Assembly (NCBI GenBank): GCA_027943335.1
Contig: BSBK01002082.1
Span: forward strand, 1,154,001 to 1,218,000
DNA: 64,000 nucleotides
DNA from: Chamaecyparis obtusa
Taxonomy: Eukaryota > Streptophyta > Pinopsida > Cupressales > Cupressaceae
Reading direction: 5' to 3'
The position numbers were made by a program, and so were the translations under genes. How positions within the stretch are numbered: position 1 is the stretch's first letter; every line of letters begins with the position of its first letter. The notes under the pieces were generated by a model. The model saw only the letters and a list, made by a program, of their open reading frames with translations, ran no database searches and was not told where the DNA came from. Below are positions 1 through 10,439 of this stretch, piece by piece.

Positions 1-6
1 AATGAC

Positions 7-2140
7 GTGGAAAAGATATTTTGGAAAGAAGCAGTAAACACAATAGTATATACAATAAATAGAGTGAAGATCATAACAGACACAAACAAGACTCCTTATG
101 AATTATGGTTTGGACATGCACCATCGGTAAAATACTTCAGAATATTTGGAAGTAAGTGCTACATTAAGAGAGATGATGACATTGGTAAGTTTGATTTGAG
201 AAGTGATGATGGTATGTTCCTTTGTTATTCATTGAAAAAAAAGCTTATAGATGTTTTAATACGAGAACTAAGACTATTGTTGAGAGCGCAAATGTTAAAG
301 TGGATGAAAAGTTCAGAATTCATGAAAGAGTACTTGATTATGATTCAGTTGAAGAAGCCTATCCTAAAACTAATCAAGAAAATGTTGATTTGTTTTATGA
401 AACTAACAATGATTTGCAGAATGAGATTCATGATGAGGAACAAAGAGAAGAACCAAGATCTAAACCTAGAATTGAAACAAGAGTTGAAACAATAACACCT
501 AATAAGAAATTGATAAGGAATCATCATGCTGATCAGATTATTGGGAGCAAAGACAAAGGAGTTATGACAAGAAATAAGGTACATGAATAATTGTGTTTGA
601 TTCTTAGATTGAACCTAATAATATTGATGAAGCTTGTAAAGATGATCATTGGATTCAAGCAATGAAGGAAGAATTGGATCAGATCAAGAAGAATAACACT
701 TGAGAGTTGGTTCCCAGACCTAAGGACAAATTTGTTATTGGAACTAAGTGGGTTTTTAGAAACAAGATGAATGAACAAGGTGAAGTTGTAAGAAACAAAG
801 CAAGACTAGTATGTAAATGATACTCACAACAAGAAGGTATAAATTATGAAGAAATATTTGCACTTGTTGCAAGAATTGAAGCATACTAAGGATGTTTTTG
901 GCCTATGCAGCTTATAAGAAATTCAAGTCTATCAGACGGATGTGAAGTCAACATTTCTGAATGGTGAATTAGAAGAAGTCTACATTGAGCAGCCTGATGG
1001 TTTTCCTTTGACTCAAGAAGGAGATATGGTTTACAAGTTGAACAAAGCACTATATGGACTAAAGCAAACACCTAGAACCTAGTATGCAAGGTTGGATAAA
1101 TATTTGGCAAAATTGGGATTTACTAAAGGTACTGCAGATAGTAACTTATATCTAAAGGAAATAGAGAATCGTCTATTGATTGTTGTTATTTTTGTGGATG
1201 ATATAATCTTTGGAGGAGAAGATGAGGCAAGTGATAAATTTGCTGATGAAATGAAGAAGGAATTTGAGATGAGCATGATTGGAGAAATGAAATTTTTCTT
1301 GGGTTTGCAAATTGTGCAAAATAGTGATGGTATTTTCTTATCTCAAACTAAGTATTTGGAAGACTTATTGCAAAGATTTGGCTTGGAAAATTGTAAACCT
1401 GTTGGTACACCTATGGTAAATGTCATAAGTTATCTAGCAAAGATGAGACTCTTGCAATTGAACAAAGGAAGTGCAAATCTATGATTGGAAGTTTGCAATA
1501 TCTAACTCACACAAGACTACATATAGCTAATCTAATTGGAATTGTTGCGAGATTTCAGGCTGATCCTAAGGAATCACATTATGCATTAGTAAAGAGGATA
1601 TTCAGATATTTGAAAGGTGCAACTGATTTTGGGTTGTGGTATGAAAAATCAAATGACTTTACCCTATGTGCATATACAAATGCGGATTGGGGAGGTAGTG
1701 TGGATGATAAAAAGAGTACAAGTGGTGGATCATTTTTTCTTGGAGGAAGATTGGTTTCTTTGTTGTGCAAGAAATATAATTGTATCTCACAGAGTACAAC
1801 AAAAGTAGAGTATGTAGCAGTAGCAAATAATTGTAATTAGATAATATGGATGAAACAAATGTTGAAGGATATTGGAATTGAGTTTAATGAATCTGTTATT
1901 ATACATTGTAATAACACAAGTATAGTAAGTATGTCTAAGAATCCTGTGTTACATTCAAAAACAAAACACATAGAGAGAGAGTATCATATTGTAAGAGAGA
2001 AAGTTGTAGAGAACGAAGTCGGACTTGAGTATATCAGCACAAAAGAGTAGATAACAAATATCTTTACAAAACCTTTACCTAAGGATACATTTGAGTATTT
2101 GAGAGGTATGCTTGGGGTTATGCCCCAACCTACTTTTGAC
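7..2140 (+). pseudogene. copia pol polyprotein relic (integrase, reverse transcriptase, RNase H)
   Basis: Residues encoded from 7 to about 230 match the end of a copia integrase core (NKTPYELWFGHAPSVKYFRIFGS motif region; key residues TPYE and FGSKCY). From about 736 the reverse transcriptase begins (GTKWVFRNKMNEQGEV) and continues with the LYGLKQTPR motif near 1050. The catalytic FVDDIIFG, equivalent to YVDD, lies near 1194-1215. RNase H follows from 1481 (MIGSLQYLTHTR), with the acidic ADWGG site near 1681-1695 and the KTKHIERE segment near 1955. Stops interrupt the frame near 700, 816, 886, 1079, 1481, 1837 and 2048, so this is a dead copy. The product would have been the replication and integration enzymes of a copia retrotransposon. 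Confidence 0.85.
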
Positions 2141-2515
2141 TAGTGATGTAGAAAGTTGCATCAGTCCAGTAGTACATAGCACTATTTTTCTAGACTATAT
2201 GCTGATGCTTCCTCTATGAGGGGAGTATTTGTGTTTGCAGTCATGAAGGACTCTTGGTAAACGGTATTTTCAAATAGTGTCTTTGGATACTTGAGTTGGG
2301 TAAAACTTTTGAGCAGTAAGATTGTTCTGACATAATGATGTCTTTGTCATTAATGTCAATGGGGGAGAAGAATACACAAAAAAAATTTCCTATGATTGAT
2401 AAAGAGGATTTGAAGTGATTGATGAAGAGGATTTGAAAAGTCAAGACAAGAGCAGTAGAGTTGCATTTTGGTATTCATGGAACTTGGATGTTTTTCATCT
2501 ATGTTGCCATCAATG

Positions 2516-2529
2516 CCAAAGGGGGATAT
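2516..2529 (+). promoter_or_regulatory. polypurine tract of copia element
   Basis: A purine run (AAAGGGGGA) lies immediately 5' of the TGTTAGCATG start of the LTR. This is where plus-strand DNA synthesis is primed in LTR retrotransposons. Its position agrees with the end of RNase H about 390 bp upstream. Confidence 0.7.
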
Positions 2530-3735
2530 TGTTAGCATGAATGTTGAATATGTCCTATGAGGGAGTATTCTAGCATTACTGGAGTGGTCACATGTTGCAT
2601 TCATGACTTTGTTTGTCATTGATGTCAACATACTGTTTATACTAAAGATTAGCAGAGCAACAGAAAGAGTTTGAGTTAGCACAGATAGAGAATTGTAGAT
2701 GAGGTTATGCAGAGCTGAGGACATGTTCCTTATAGTGTCTTGATGACATGGTCAAGAGCATGTATGGAAATTCAAGTATTTGTGTGAGTTATAAGTGATC
2801 TAGTGGAAATTGTATTTTGATAGAGTTCCTGAGAAGTGGTTTGTGATAATCGAATTATATCTCCTTACAGGGATAAAATATGGACAAGCGGAGTTATACA
2901 TAGGTTGAAGATATTGCAAAGGCAACCTAGATAAGTCAACATAGTCAGAGGTTGCATTTGTGAAGATTTATTAAATTTTTAAGCCAACAATGTTGTGTAA
3001 TTATGGAAATATTATGTAATGTGTAATATTTTATATTTTGTAATTGGTGAAGCCTAATTGGCCGTCTCAATTATGAAATATTGAGCGCGGTATAAAGGAA
3101 GGATTGTTTTCCTTGATTGAAGAGGGAGGATGTGAAAAATAATTTGTGAAGTGTGAAATAATGCGAGTAAGCAATCTAAGGGATTGTTATGTGATGTGAA
3201 GTGTGCAGATCCGGTGTTGAGATGTGGAAAGCATTTGGAGTGACATAGGCACGGTCAGAGGAGAGAAGAAAAGTTGTTGAGATCAGTTATATTTGGTATT
3301 ATTCTGTTTGGATAATATAAAGATTAGTTGGACAATGTGTTTGGTGATCTTTCCCTTGAAGCTGTTTGGACAGTGGGTCCTTCTGTCTTCCAGAACTCCT
3401 AACAGGGTTGGAATCTCCTCACAGGGATTCAAAGTCTCCTAATAGGGACTAATATGTACTGAATGTATTTCATAGACTCCTAACAAGGTCCATCCTCTCA
3501 CAAGGAATTCTCATATTAGTACATCTTTTGTGGGTACCATCCCCACTGTGGTTTACTCTCTGATAAAGAGGTTCACTAGTTAACAATTCTGGTGTCATTA
3601 TGTATGGTTATCTTTTTATGGTTGTTGTTTATGTTAATCACATGTTTAAGATATAATAAGGTTAATAAAAGTTGTTTTATTCAAATAACTGATTCACCCC
3701 CCTCTCAGTTATCTTAGTGGACTTTACTTTCTAAT
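2530..3735 (+). repeat. copia 3' LTR (probably 3'-truncated)
   Basis: It begins TGTTAGCATG directly after the polypurine tract. It contains a TATA-like box (GGTATAAAGG) near 3090. The downstream part repeats the phrases CTCCTAACAGGGT and CTCACAGGGATT (about 3400-3520), and it ends near TGATTCACCCCCCTCTCAG (3690-3709). The same closing phrase occurs near the end of the LTR at 50141-51733, which points to related families. The expected terminal CA and primer-binding site are absent, so the end is probably lost. Confidence 0.7.
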
Positions 3736-3739
3736 ATAA

Positions 3740-5890
3740 TCTCCTTTAGGTTTTCTAAGAAAGAGCCCTTCTTGGGTGTGTGCTAAATCGGGGTCAAAGT
3801 AGAAGGGCTCTCTTTCACCATTTGAGAAGAAACTTGCAAATTCTCCTCTTTTCTTCTTTTTGCTTTCCTATACTCCAATTCCTCTTGGAGGGTGTTGAAA
3901 GAGGTCACCCTATTTTCCATCATCTATTCACTGAAGGTGATGATTTTTAAAATATTTTTGTTTGCTTGGTTTTGGTTAGTCTTAACATTGACCATATCCA
4001 ACAATATTTCTTGTTTCTTCTCTTCATAGGGAATCATGGCTTTCAATTCACAAGCTTGTTCCTCAATTGTGTCCCAATTATCGAATTCCATGGCAAGTTC
4101 GTCATCTACTTTCCAACATGACCTTTCGCAATGGCTTGAGACCAATCCCCAGGTTTAGCCTTAGCCTCCACAATAGCTTCTAGTTTGTTAATATTTTTCT
4201 TGGCTATATGAAGCTAAGAAATAATTCATTTGATGATTTTATTTTGACGGTTATAGAGGATGAAAAATTTATCCACTTTATTCACAATGTAGGGGTAGTT
4301 AGGTAGCTCATCTTTAAGGGTAAAGTAGTGGGAATAGGGAGGAGAAAAATTCTGTGAGACCTTAGGATCACCTTTAGGGGTGAAAATAGGGGAAGGAGGT
4401 TTTGAGATTGACCGATATTTTTTAGGGGGTATTCTCAGGGCTCCACTCCAATTTCGTAGACCAAGAAGAGGAAGAATCCCTAGAGACAATTATAGTTTCT
4501 TCAATATTCTTGTATTTGACTAAAGCTTTCAACTTGGCCTTCCTTTGAGGATTAACTCTAGTCAAACCAGGAGGAGGAGTAACAATAGTAGAAGGGGGCT
4601 TTCCTTTCTACTATCATGTTGGTTGCTAAGCTCACCAATGATAGGGGAATTTTTAGGGCCAACCTTAGGGGTAAGAGCTAGATGAAAGTTATACAAGAGG
4701 AGGATGAGGCCTTGGTGCAAAGGGGTCCCCCCATGGGTTTTGGATTTAACAATAGATTGGGATGGTGAGGATAAAATCCAAAAAGGGAAATTAAGCTTGA
4801 TACCATGCCAAAAATGATTGAGCATAGGGAAGATGTGGGAGTGGAAGCATTTGAAACTACCTTCGAGTGTGATGAATTTGATTAGCATCAAAGCCACATC
4901 CTTCCATTCACTTGGAATCTCTTCATGGTTAAAGTCGTTCTGAAGGTGAAATTTTTTCACTAGGGCCGATGAATTTCTTAAAGTCTTATTTGTAATGGGC
5001 ATTGGAGTTTCTAGGAAGAGTAGTCCTTTCTGCCAACAAACTAACTATAACACCTACAATAGACTTGAATGAGACCACAAAATAGATGCTACCAATAGTC
5101 ACTTTTCCTTGGTCCCAAGACGTAGAAAACTTGTCTGACAATTCTAGATCATAACCCTTCATCCCATCAATAAAACTATCCATATGGCCTTCTTGAACAA
5201 TAGGCCAAAGAGTGGTGTTTTTCTTGAATTCTTTACAATTATCAAGCTCTATCTATATAAGGTCTTACCCCATGGATTCCTTGCACTAATTCACATAGAA
5301 AGAAAAATAAAGAAAGATAAAGATGTTGTGAAAAATGAAAGTAAGAAAAATAGTGAAGTTGTCCCAATTAAATGCCTTACCACTAGGTAATAATTACCTC
5401 TTAACACATTTGCAGTCATGATAAATGTGTAGTTGGGAGTGGGAATCCTTCGCCATGTGTGGTAAGATCTTGATTCATGGCCTCATGTTCCTTGTGAGGC
5501 AAGTCTTGAACTTTGAACTAGGTTTGTAAAGAGTCAATGAAACGACCCATAGATGCCAACCTATCAATAGAGCTATTCCCCTAACAAAAGGTGTGATAAA
5601 ATTTTGACATTGTCCAATGTGGTTTATGAAACTTTTCTTTTGAGCAATAAATCTATTGTCTCCCATCTAGGCTTAGTAACTCCAGTCAAAATCATAATGA
5701 CAATTTGAGCACCCCGCTCAATGATGATATTTTTATAACAATAGTGTGCAACCAACTTAATACCATTATGAGTAACCACAACTTCTGCCAAATGGACAGT
5801 TTGGGACCCCAAATTCACTATATAGGGCAGTAGAATTTTTCCATTTAATACCATTTTTCCTAGGTTAGGGGGGAGGGGAACCATTTAATA
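3740..5890 (-). repeat. dispersed repeat, copy 1, with decayed minus-strand ORF
   Basis: About 1.4 kb (3740-5130) is clearly similar to 48766-50118 in the same orientation. On the minus strand it encodes pieces of one protein: DLELSDKFSTSWDQGKV (about 5150), then EWKDVALMLIKFITLEGSF (about 4870), then FPMLNHFWHGIKLNFPFW (about 4800), then ELPNYPYIVNKVDKF (about 4290), then ERSCWKVDDELAMEFDNWD (about 4090). Further minus-strand ORF sequence at 5624-5884 may be its upstream part. The two copies share these peptides through different indels, so a real protein once underlay the repeat. I do not recognise the family with confidence; a plant transposon-encoded protein is likely. Both copies carry many stops. 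Confidence 0.6.
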
Positions 5891-7370
5891 CCACTTATGA
5901 ATCCCATAGGAGAGGATTTGTAGCCCAAAAGGCAAGGGAAACGATCCCAATTCCTATCTATCTCCCAATCTAAAGAGGAAGGAGGGGACTTGTGTCTATT
6001 TTGAATATTTTTCTTCATATATTCCTTGATATTCTTAATTGTAGCAAAGTCGATTGGCTCCCAGTTAAATTTATTATATCTAAAGATGTGATTGTTGTGT
6101 TCTTTCCATTAAGACCATCTCACATGAATAAGAGAATGCTACACCACTTGAATGAAAGGTTGAGATGTAGAGGGGGACCAAATGGAAGAGTTCATCTGAG
6201 GGTCAAGAGACCAAATCCACTACCTAGAGAAAAGAGACATAAGTTCTACCTGAGATTCCAAGAGTACTATCAAGTGAACATGAGGTGAGAAATAGATTCC
6301 AAAACTTTTTCACATAAATCATATGTTGAGTTCCAAATGGGGAAAATTGGTGACCAAAACTAGGAATGAGAAATTGAAAAAAAAAGGGTGATTTCGTTAT
6401 TGAAGTGACTTGATTCTTGAATACAATTAATGATACTAGGATGATCGGTAAAAATGAAAAACCCTCATGAGTTCAACCATGACATACAAACTGCCAATGC
6501 AACTTTCTCATACTGTCGATTTTACAACATAGGTCATTTGATAAATACATTTAAACCCCTAAAACTAACAAAAAATGACAAAACCTTGGAGTAGAACGCT
6601 CAACATCAGAATACTAGGGCACAATAAACTCTAGAAACTACAAAATTCAAAGCCTTAAAATAACTTAGGATGATGATTTCACACATAAATCCCTTATTTC
6701 AACCACTTGCAAACAAATCCTAAGCTATGGAAAAACCAAACAAAACAAAAATGGAAAACACAAAAATAAAGACCTAAAAATCCCTCAAAAATAGAGGACA
6801 CCATACTTGCACAAACGTTGCATGAAGAAAGTAATAAATTCTCTGAAAGCAACCTCAAATGCAACCAAAGCTTCAGGAACATAGGAAATTCACACCGTCA
6901 GAAACCTAGTTGCAAAAGTGCTCTTAAAGTCACTTTCTAAACACTTGTTGATTTAAAATGAGCCTTCAAAAGGCCTTTTATAGGTCATTGGGTCAGGGGC
7001 ATTAAATGCCTTGTACTAACATCTAATAGGTAGGTCATCTACGCATCGAGCTTCAGAGAGATGAGTAACCTAATACCTTGAAAGCATTATGAAAACTAAA
7101 AACTTGAGAACTTGTCCAAAACTAGGGATCTGAGGGGAACGAACTCTAGGCCTAAGACTTTGGAGGGGGATCAAAACATAACAAAGAAAAGAAAAGAAGG
7201 GAAAACCAATAGACAATAAAAATAAAAAGGGGGATCCAACATTTTCCCAGGGAAAATGTAGGGATGGTTATGCAAGGCATAACACATTCCAACTTGAAAC
7301 CTAAGGGTCCTTGCAATCCAAGCTTGAATTGACAAAGGTGTATGGGGTCCTAGTACGCCTTATAAGTCTT
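5890..7370. other. intergenic, no gene recognised
   Basis: No ORF here resembles a known protein and no strong repeat structure stands out. A short piece of the 160-bp palindromic repeat (GGGGTCCTAGTACGCCTTAT) appears at 7346-7365, about 200 bp before the main array. Confidence 0.5.
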
Positions 7371-7374
7371 TGAA

Positions 7375-7550
7375 ATAAGTGTTGTTTTCCAGATACTTGT
7401 TGATGATAATAGAATTCCACTCTTTCCTTTCTCTAGAAATTCTGCAAACTTGCTTGCCCAGCAGAGCTTTGTTAAAATTTTGAATAGTTCTCAAGCTGAG
7501 CCCTCCCAGGTGTTTTGGTTTATAGACTCTCTCCTAGGCCACTAGGCTTA
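7375..7550 (-). pseudogene. LINE ORF2 C-terminal fragment
   Basis: Read on the minus strand, this stretch gives YKPKHLGGLSLRTIQNFNKA followed by LLGKQVCRISRERKEWNSII. It matches the conserved segment after the reverse transcriptase in plant L1-type LINE ORF2 (pattern PK..GGLGLR....N.ALL.K..W). Only about 60 residues are visible and a stop lies just upstream. LINE ORF1 and endonuclease sequence of the same orientation lies at 20150-21720, beyond the palindromic array and the large transposon, so the two could be parts of one split element. Confidence 0.6.
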
Positions 7551-7564
7551 ATCTTTTTTTTTGT

Positions 7565-9845
7565 CTTCAACACCCGACACCTATGACCCCTTAGGAAACA
7601 CTTGAGCATTCCAATGTGTTGAAAGGGGTCATGAGGACTTCCTAGGGGTCCTAGTATGCCTTATCACTCGTTAGGACCCCTAGGAAGTCCTCATGACCCC
7701 TTTTGACACATTTGAACACTTAAGTGTGTCCTAAGGGGTCCTACAACCCCTGAGGACACACTTGAGCATTCAAATGTGTCAAAAGGGGTCATGAGGACCT
7801 CCTTGGGGTCCTAGTATGCCTTATCACGCGTTAGGACCCCTAGGAAGTCCCCATGACCCCTTTCGACACATTTGAATGCTCAAGTGTGTCCTAAGGGGTC
7901 CTACGACCCCTGAGGACACACTTGAGTGTTCCAATGTGTCAAAATGGGACATGAGGACTTCCTAGGGGTCCTAGTACGCCTTATCACGCGTTAGGACCCC
8001 TAGGAAGTCCCCATGACCCCTTTCGACACATTGGAATGCTCAAGTGTGTCCTAAGGGTTCCTACGACCCCTTAGGACACACTTGAGCATTCCAATGTGTT
8101 GAAAGGGCTCATGAGGACTTCCTAGGGGTCGTAGTCTGCCTTATCACATGTTAGAACCCCTACGAAGTCCTCATGACCCCTTTCGACACATTAGAACGCT
8201 CAAGTGTGTCCTAAGGGGTTCTACGACCCCTTAGGACACACTTGAGCGTTCTAATGTGTCGAAAGGGGTCATGAGGACTTCCTAGGGGTCCTAGTATGCC
8301 TTATCATGCGTTAGGACCCCTAGGAAGTCCTCATGACCCCTTTTGACACATTTGAACTCTCAAGTGTGTCCTAAGGGGTCGTAAGACCCCTTAGGACACA
8401 ATTGAGCATTCAAATAAGACCCCTTAGGACACACTTGAGCATTCAAATGGACACACTTGAGTTTTCAAATGCATCGAAAGGGGTCATGAGGACTTCCTAG
8501 GGGTCCTAATACGCCTTATCATGCGTTAGGACCCATAGGAAGTCCTCATGACCCCTTTCAACACATTTGAATGCTCAAGTGTGTCCTAAGGGGTCCTACG
8601 ACCCCTTAGGACACACTTGAGCATTCAAATGTGTCGAAAGGGGTCATGAGGACTTCCTATGGGTCCTAACGCGTGATAAGGTGTACTTGGACCCCTAGGA
8701 AGTCCTCATGACCCCTTTTGACACATTGGAATTCTCAAGTGTGTCCTTAGGGGTCGACCCCTAAGGACACACTTGAGAATTCCAATGTGTCGAAAGGGGT
8801 CATGAGGACTTCCTAGGGGTCCAAGTACACCTTATCACATGTTAGGACCCCTAGGAAGTCGTCATGACCCCTTTCAACACTTTAGAACGCTCAAGTGTGA
8901 CCCCTTAGGACACACTTGAGCATTCAAATGTGTCAAAAGGGGTCATGAGGACTTTCTAGGGGTCCTAGTATGCCTTATCACACATTAGGACCCCTAGGAA
9001 GTCCCCATGACCCCTTTCGACACAATAGAATGTTCAAGTGTGTCCTAAGGGGTCCTACGACCCTTGAGGACACACTTGAGTATTCCAATGTGTCGAAAGG
9101 GGTCATGAGGACTTCTTAGGGGTCCTAGTATGCCTTATCACGCGTTATGACCCCTACAAATTCCTCATGACCCCTTTCGACACATTAGAAAGCTCAAGTG
9201 TGTGCTAAGGCGTCCTACGACCCCTTAGGACACACTTGAGCTTTCAAATGTGTCGAAAGGGGTCATGAGGACTTCCTAGGGGTCCTAGTATGTCTTATCA
9301 CACGTTAGGACCCCTAGGAAGTCCTCATGACCCCTTTCGACACATTAGAATGCTCAAGTGTGTCCTAAGGGGTTTTAGGACCCCATAGGACACACTTGAG
9401 CATTCCTAAGGGGTCGTAGGACCCCATAGGACACACTTGAGCATTCTAATGTGTCAAAAGGGGTCACGGGGACTTCCTAGGCATCCTCATATGCCTTATC
9501 ATGCGTTAGGACCCCTAGGAAGTCCCCATGACCCCTTTCGACACATTTGAATGCTCAAGTGTGTCCTAAGGGGTCTTATGATCCCTTAGAACACACTTGA
9601 GTGTTCAAATGTGTCGAAAGGGGTCATGAGGACTTCCTAGGGGTCCTAGTACGCCGTATCATGCGTTAGGACCCCTAGGAAGTCCTCATGACCCCTTTCG
9701 ACACATTTGAATGCTCAAGTGTGTCCTAAGGGGTCGTAGGACCCCTTAGGACACACTTGAGCATTCAAATGTGTCGAAAGGGGTCATGAGGACTTCCTAG
9801 GGGTCTTAGTACACCTTATCACGCGTTAGGACCCCTACGAAGTCC
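7565..9845. repeat. tandem array of 160-bp palindromic units
   Basis: About fourteen units have a period of 160 bp: the spacer TATGCCTTATCAC recurs near 7655, 7815, 7975, 8135 and 8295, then with small indels to about 9810. Each unit is two arms of about 75 bp in inverted orientation: ACACTTGAGCATTC, then GTGTCGAAAGGGGTCATGAG, then GACTTCCTAGGGGTCC, the spacer, and the reverse complement of those blocks. The array could therefore fold into hairpins at many scales. Near 8660-8700 the spacer is flipped (ACGCGTGATAAGGTGTAC), showing internal inversion. No long ORF or known element signature is present. A diverged relative lies near 53370-53465. Confidence 0.9.
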
Positions 9846-10073
9846 TCTCTCTCTCTCTCTCTATCTCTTTCTCTCCTCTCTCTCTCTCTATCTCTTTCTC
9901 TCCTCTCTCTCTCTCCTCTCTCTCTCTTGTCTCTCTCTAGGTGAGAGAGAGAAAGAGAGGAGAGAGAAAGGTGAGTGAGATCTGTGTGTGTGTGTGTATG
10001 TCTAGGTGAGAAAGAAAGAGAGGAGAGAAAGAGATGACAGAGGAGAGTGAGAGTGAGAAAGAGAAAGAGTGAG
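9846..10073. repeat. CT/GA microsatellite cluster with GT run
   Basis: A CT-rich run (about 9846-9936) is followed directly by a GA-rich run (about 9941-9980), giving a large imperfect inverted repeat centred near 9938. A GT run follows near 9983-9997, then more GA. It sits exactly between the palindromic array and the left terminus of the large transposon. Confidence 0.9.
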
Positions 10074-10102
10074 ATATCAGATATCCGATATTATTGGATA
10101 TC
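10074..10102 (+). repeat. left terminal inverted repeat of the 9.9-kb element
   Basis: The core reads ATATCAGATATCCGATATT then ATTGGATATCTGAT. It pairs in inverted orientation with 19948-19975 and is itself internally palindromic (GATATC units). Confidence 0.6.
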
Positions 10103-10229
10103 TGATTCTTTTCACTGGTGTTAAAAAAAAACAAGATTCTTTGGGTCCCTCTAGAGAGTCACATGTTTTGCCTAAATTACGGGATTCGAGTTGCAACGAA
10201 AAGACAAAAAACCACTTTTTTGGTGATTC

Positions 10230-10425
10230 TCTATATTACCAAAGGTATTTCATCTTTTTTTGGGGTTATTTTTTCGATTACCAAGGGTATTTCATCTTTT
10301 TTGGGGTGATTTTTTATATTAGCAAAGGTATTTCATCTTTTAGTGGGGTGATCTTCTTGATTACCAAAGGTATTTCATCTTTTTTGGGGGAGATTTTCTA
10401 TATTACCAAAGGTATTTGCATCTAC
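10230..10425 (+). repeat. 44-bp tandem repeats, five copies, before the transposase ORF
   Basis: The phrase TTACCAAAGGTATTTCATC recurs about every 44 bp in five copies up to 10425, just before the likely transposase start at 10440. This probably belongs to the 5' untranslated leader or promoter of the element. The stretch stays open in frame, which explains a spurious ORF here. Confidence 0.8.
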
Positions 10426-10439
10426 TTTTTGGTCTAACT

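Larger units (their letters stand above)
1..3735 (+). mobile_element. Ty1/copia LTR retrotransposon, 3' half, decayed
   Basis: The element enters from the left edge of the window. It reads integrase C-terminal part, reverse transcriptase, RNase H, untranslated spacer, polypurine tract, 3' LTR. This integrase-before-RT order is diagnostic of Ty1/copia rather than Ty3/gypsy. The coding part is broken by many stops and frame changes, so this copy cannot move on its own. The 5' LTR, gag, protease and the integrase zinc finger lie outside the window. The LTR seems to end around 3720-3740, where the sequence passes directly into a dispersed repeat that recurs near 48766; no clean CA terminus is seen. 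Confidence 0.85.

Noticed and set aside
7565..9845. CRISPR array
   Set aside because: Spacing is regular, but the units are plant satellite-like palindromes without unique spacers, and the setting is a plant nuclear genome.
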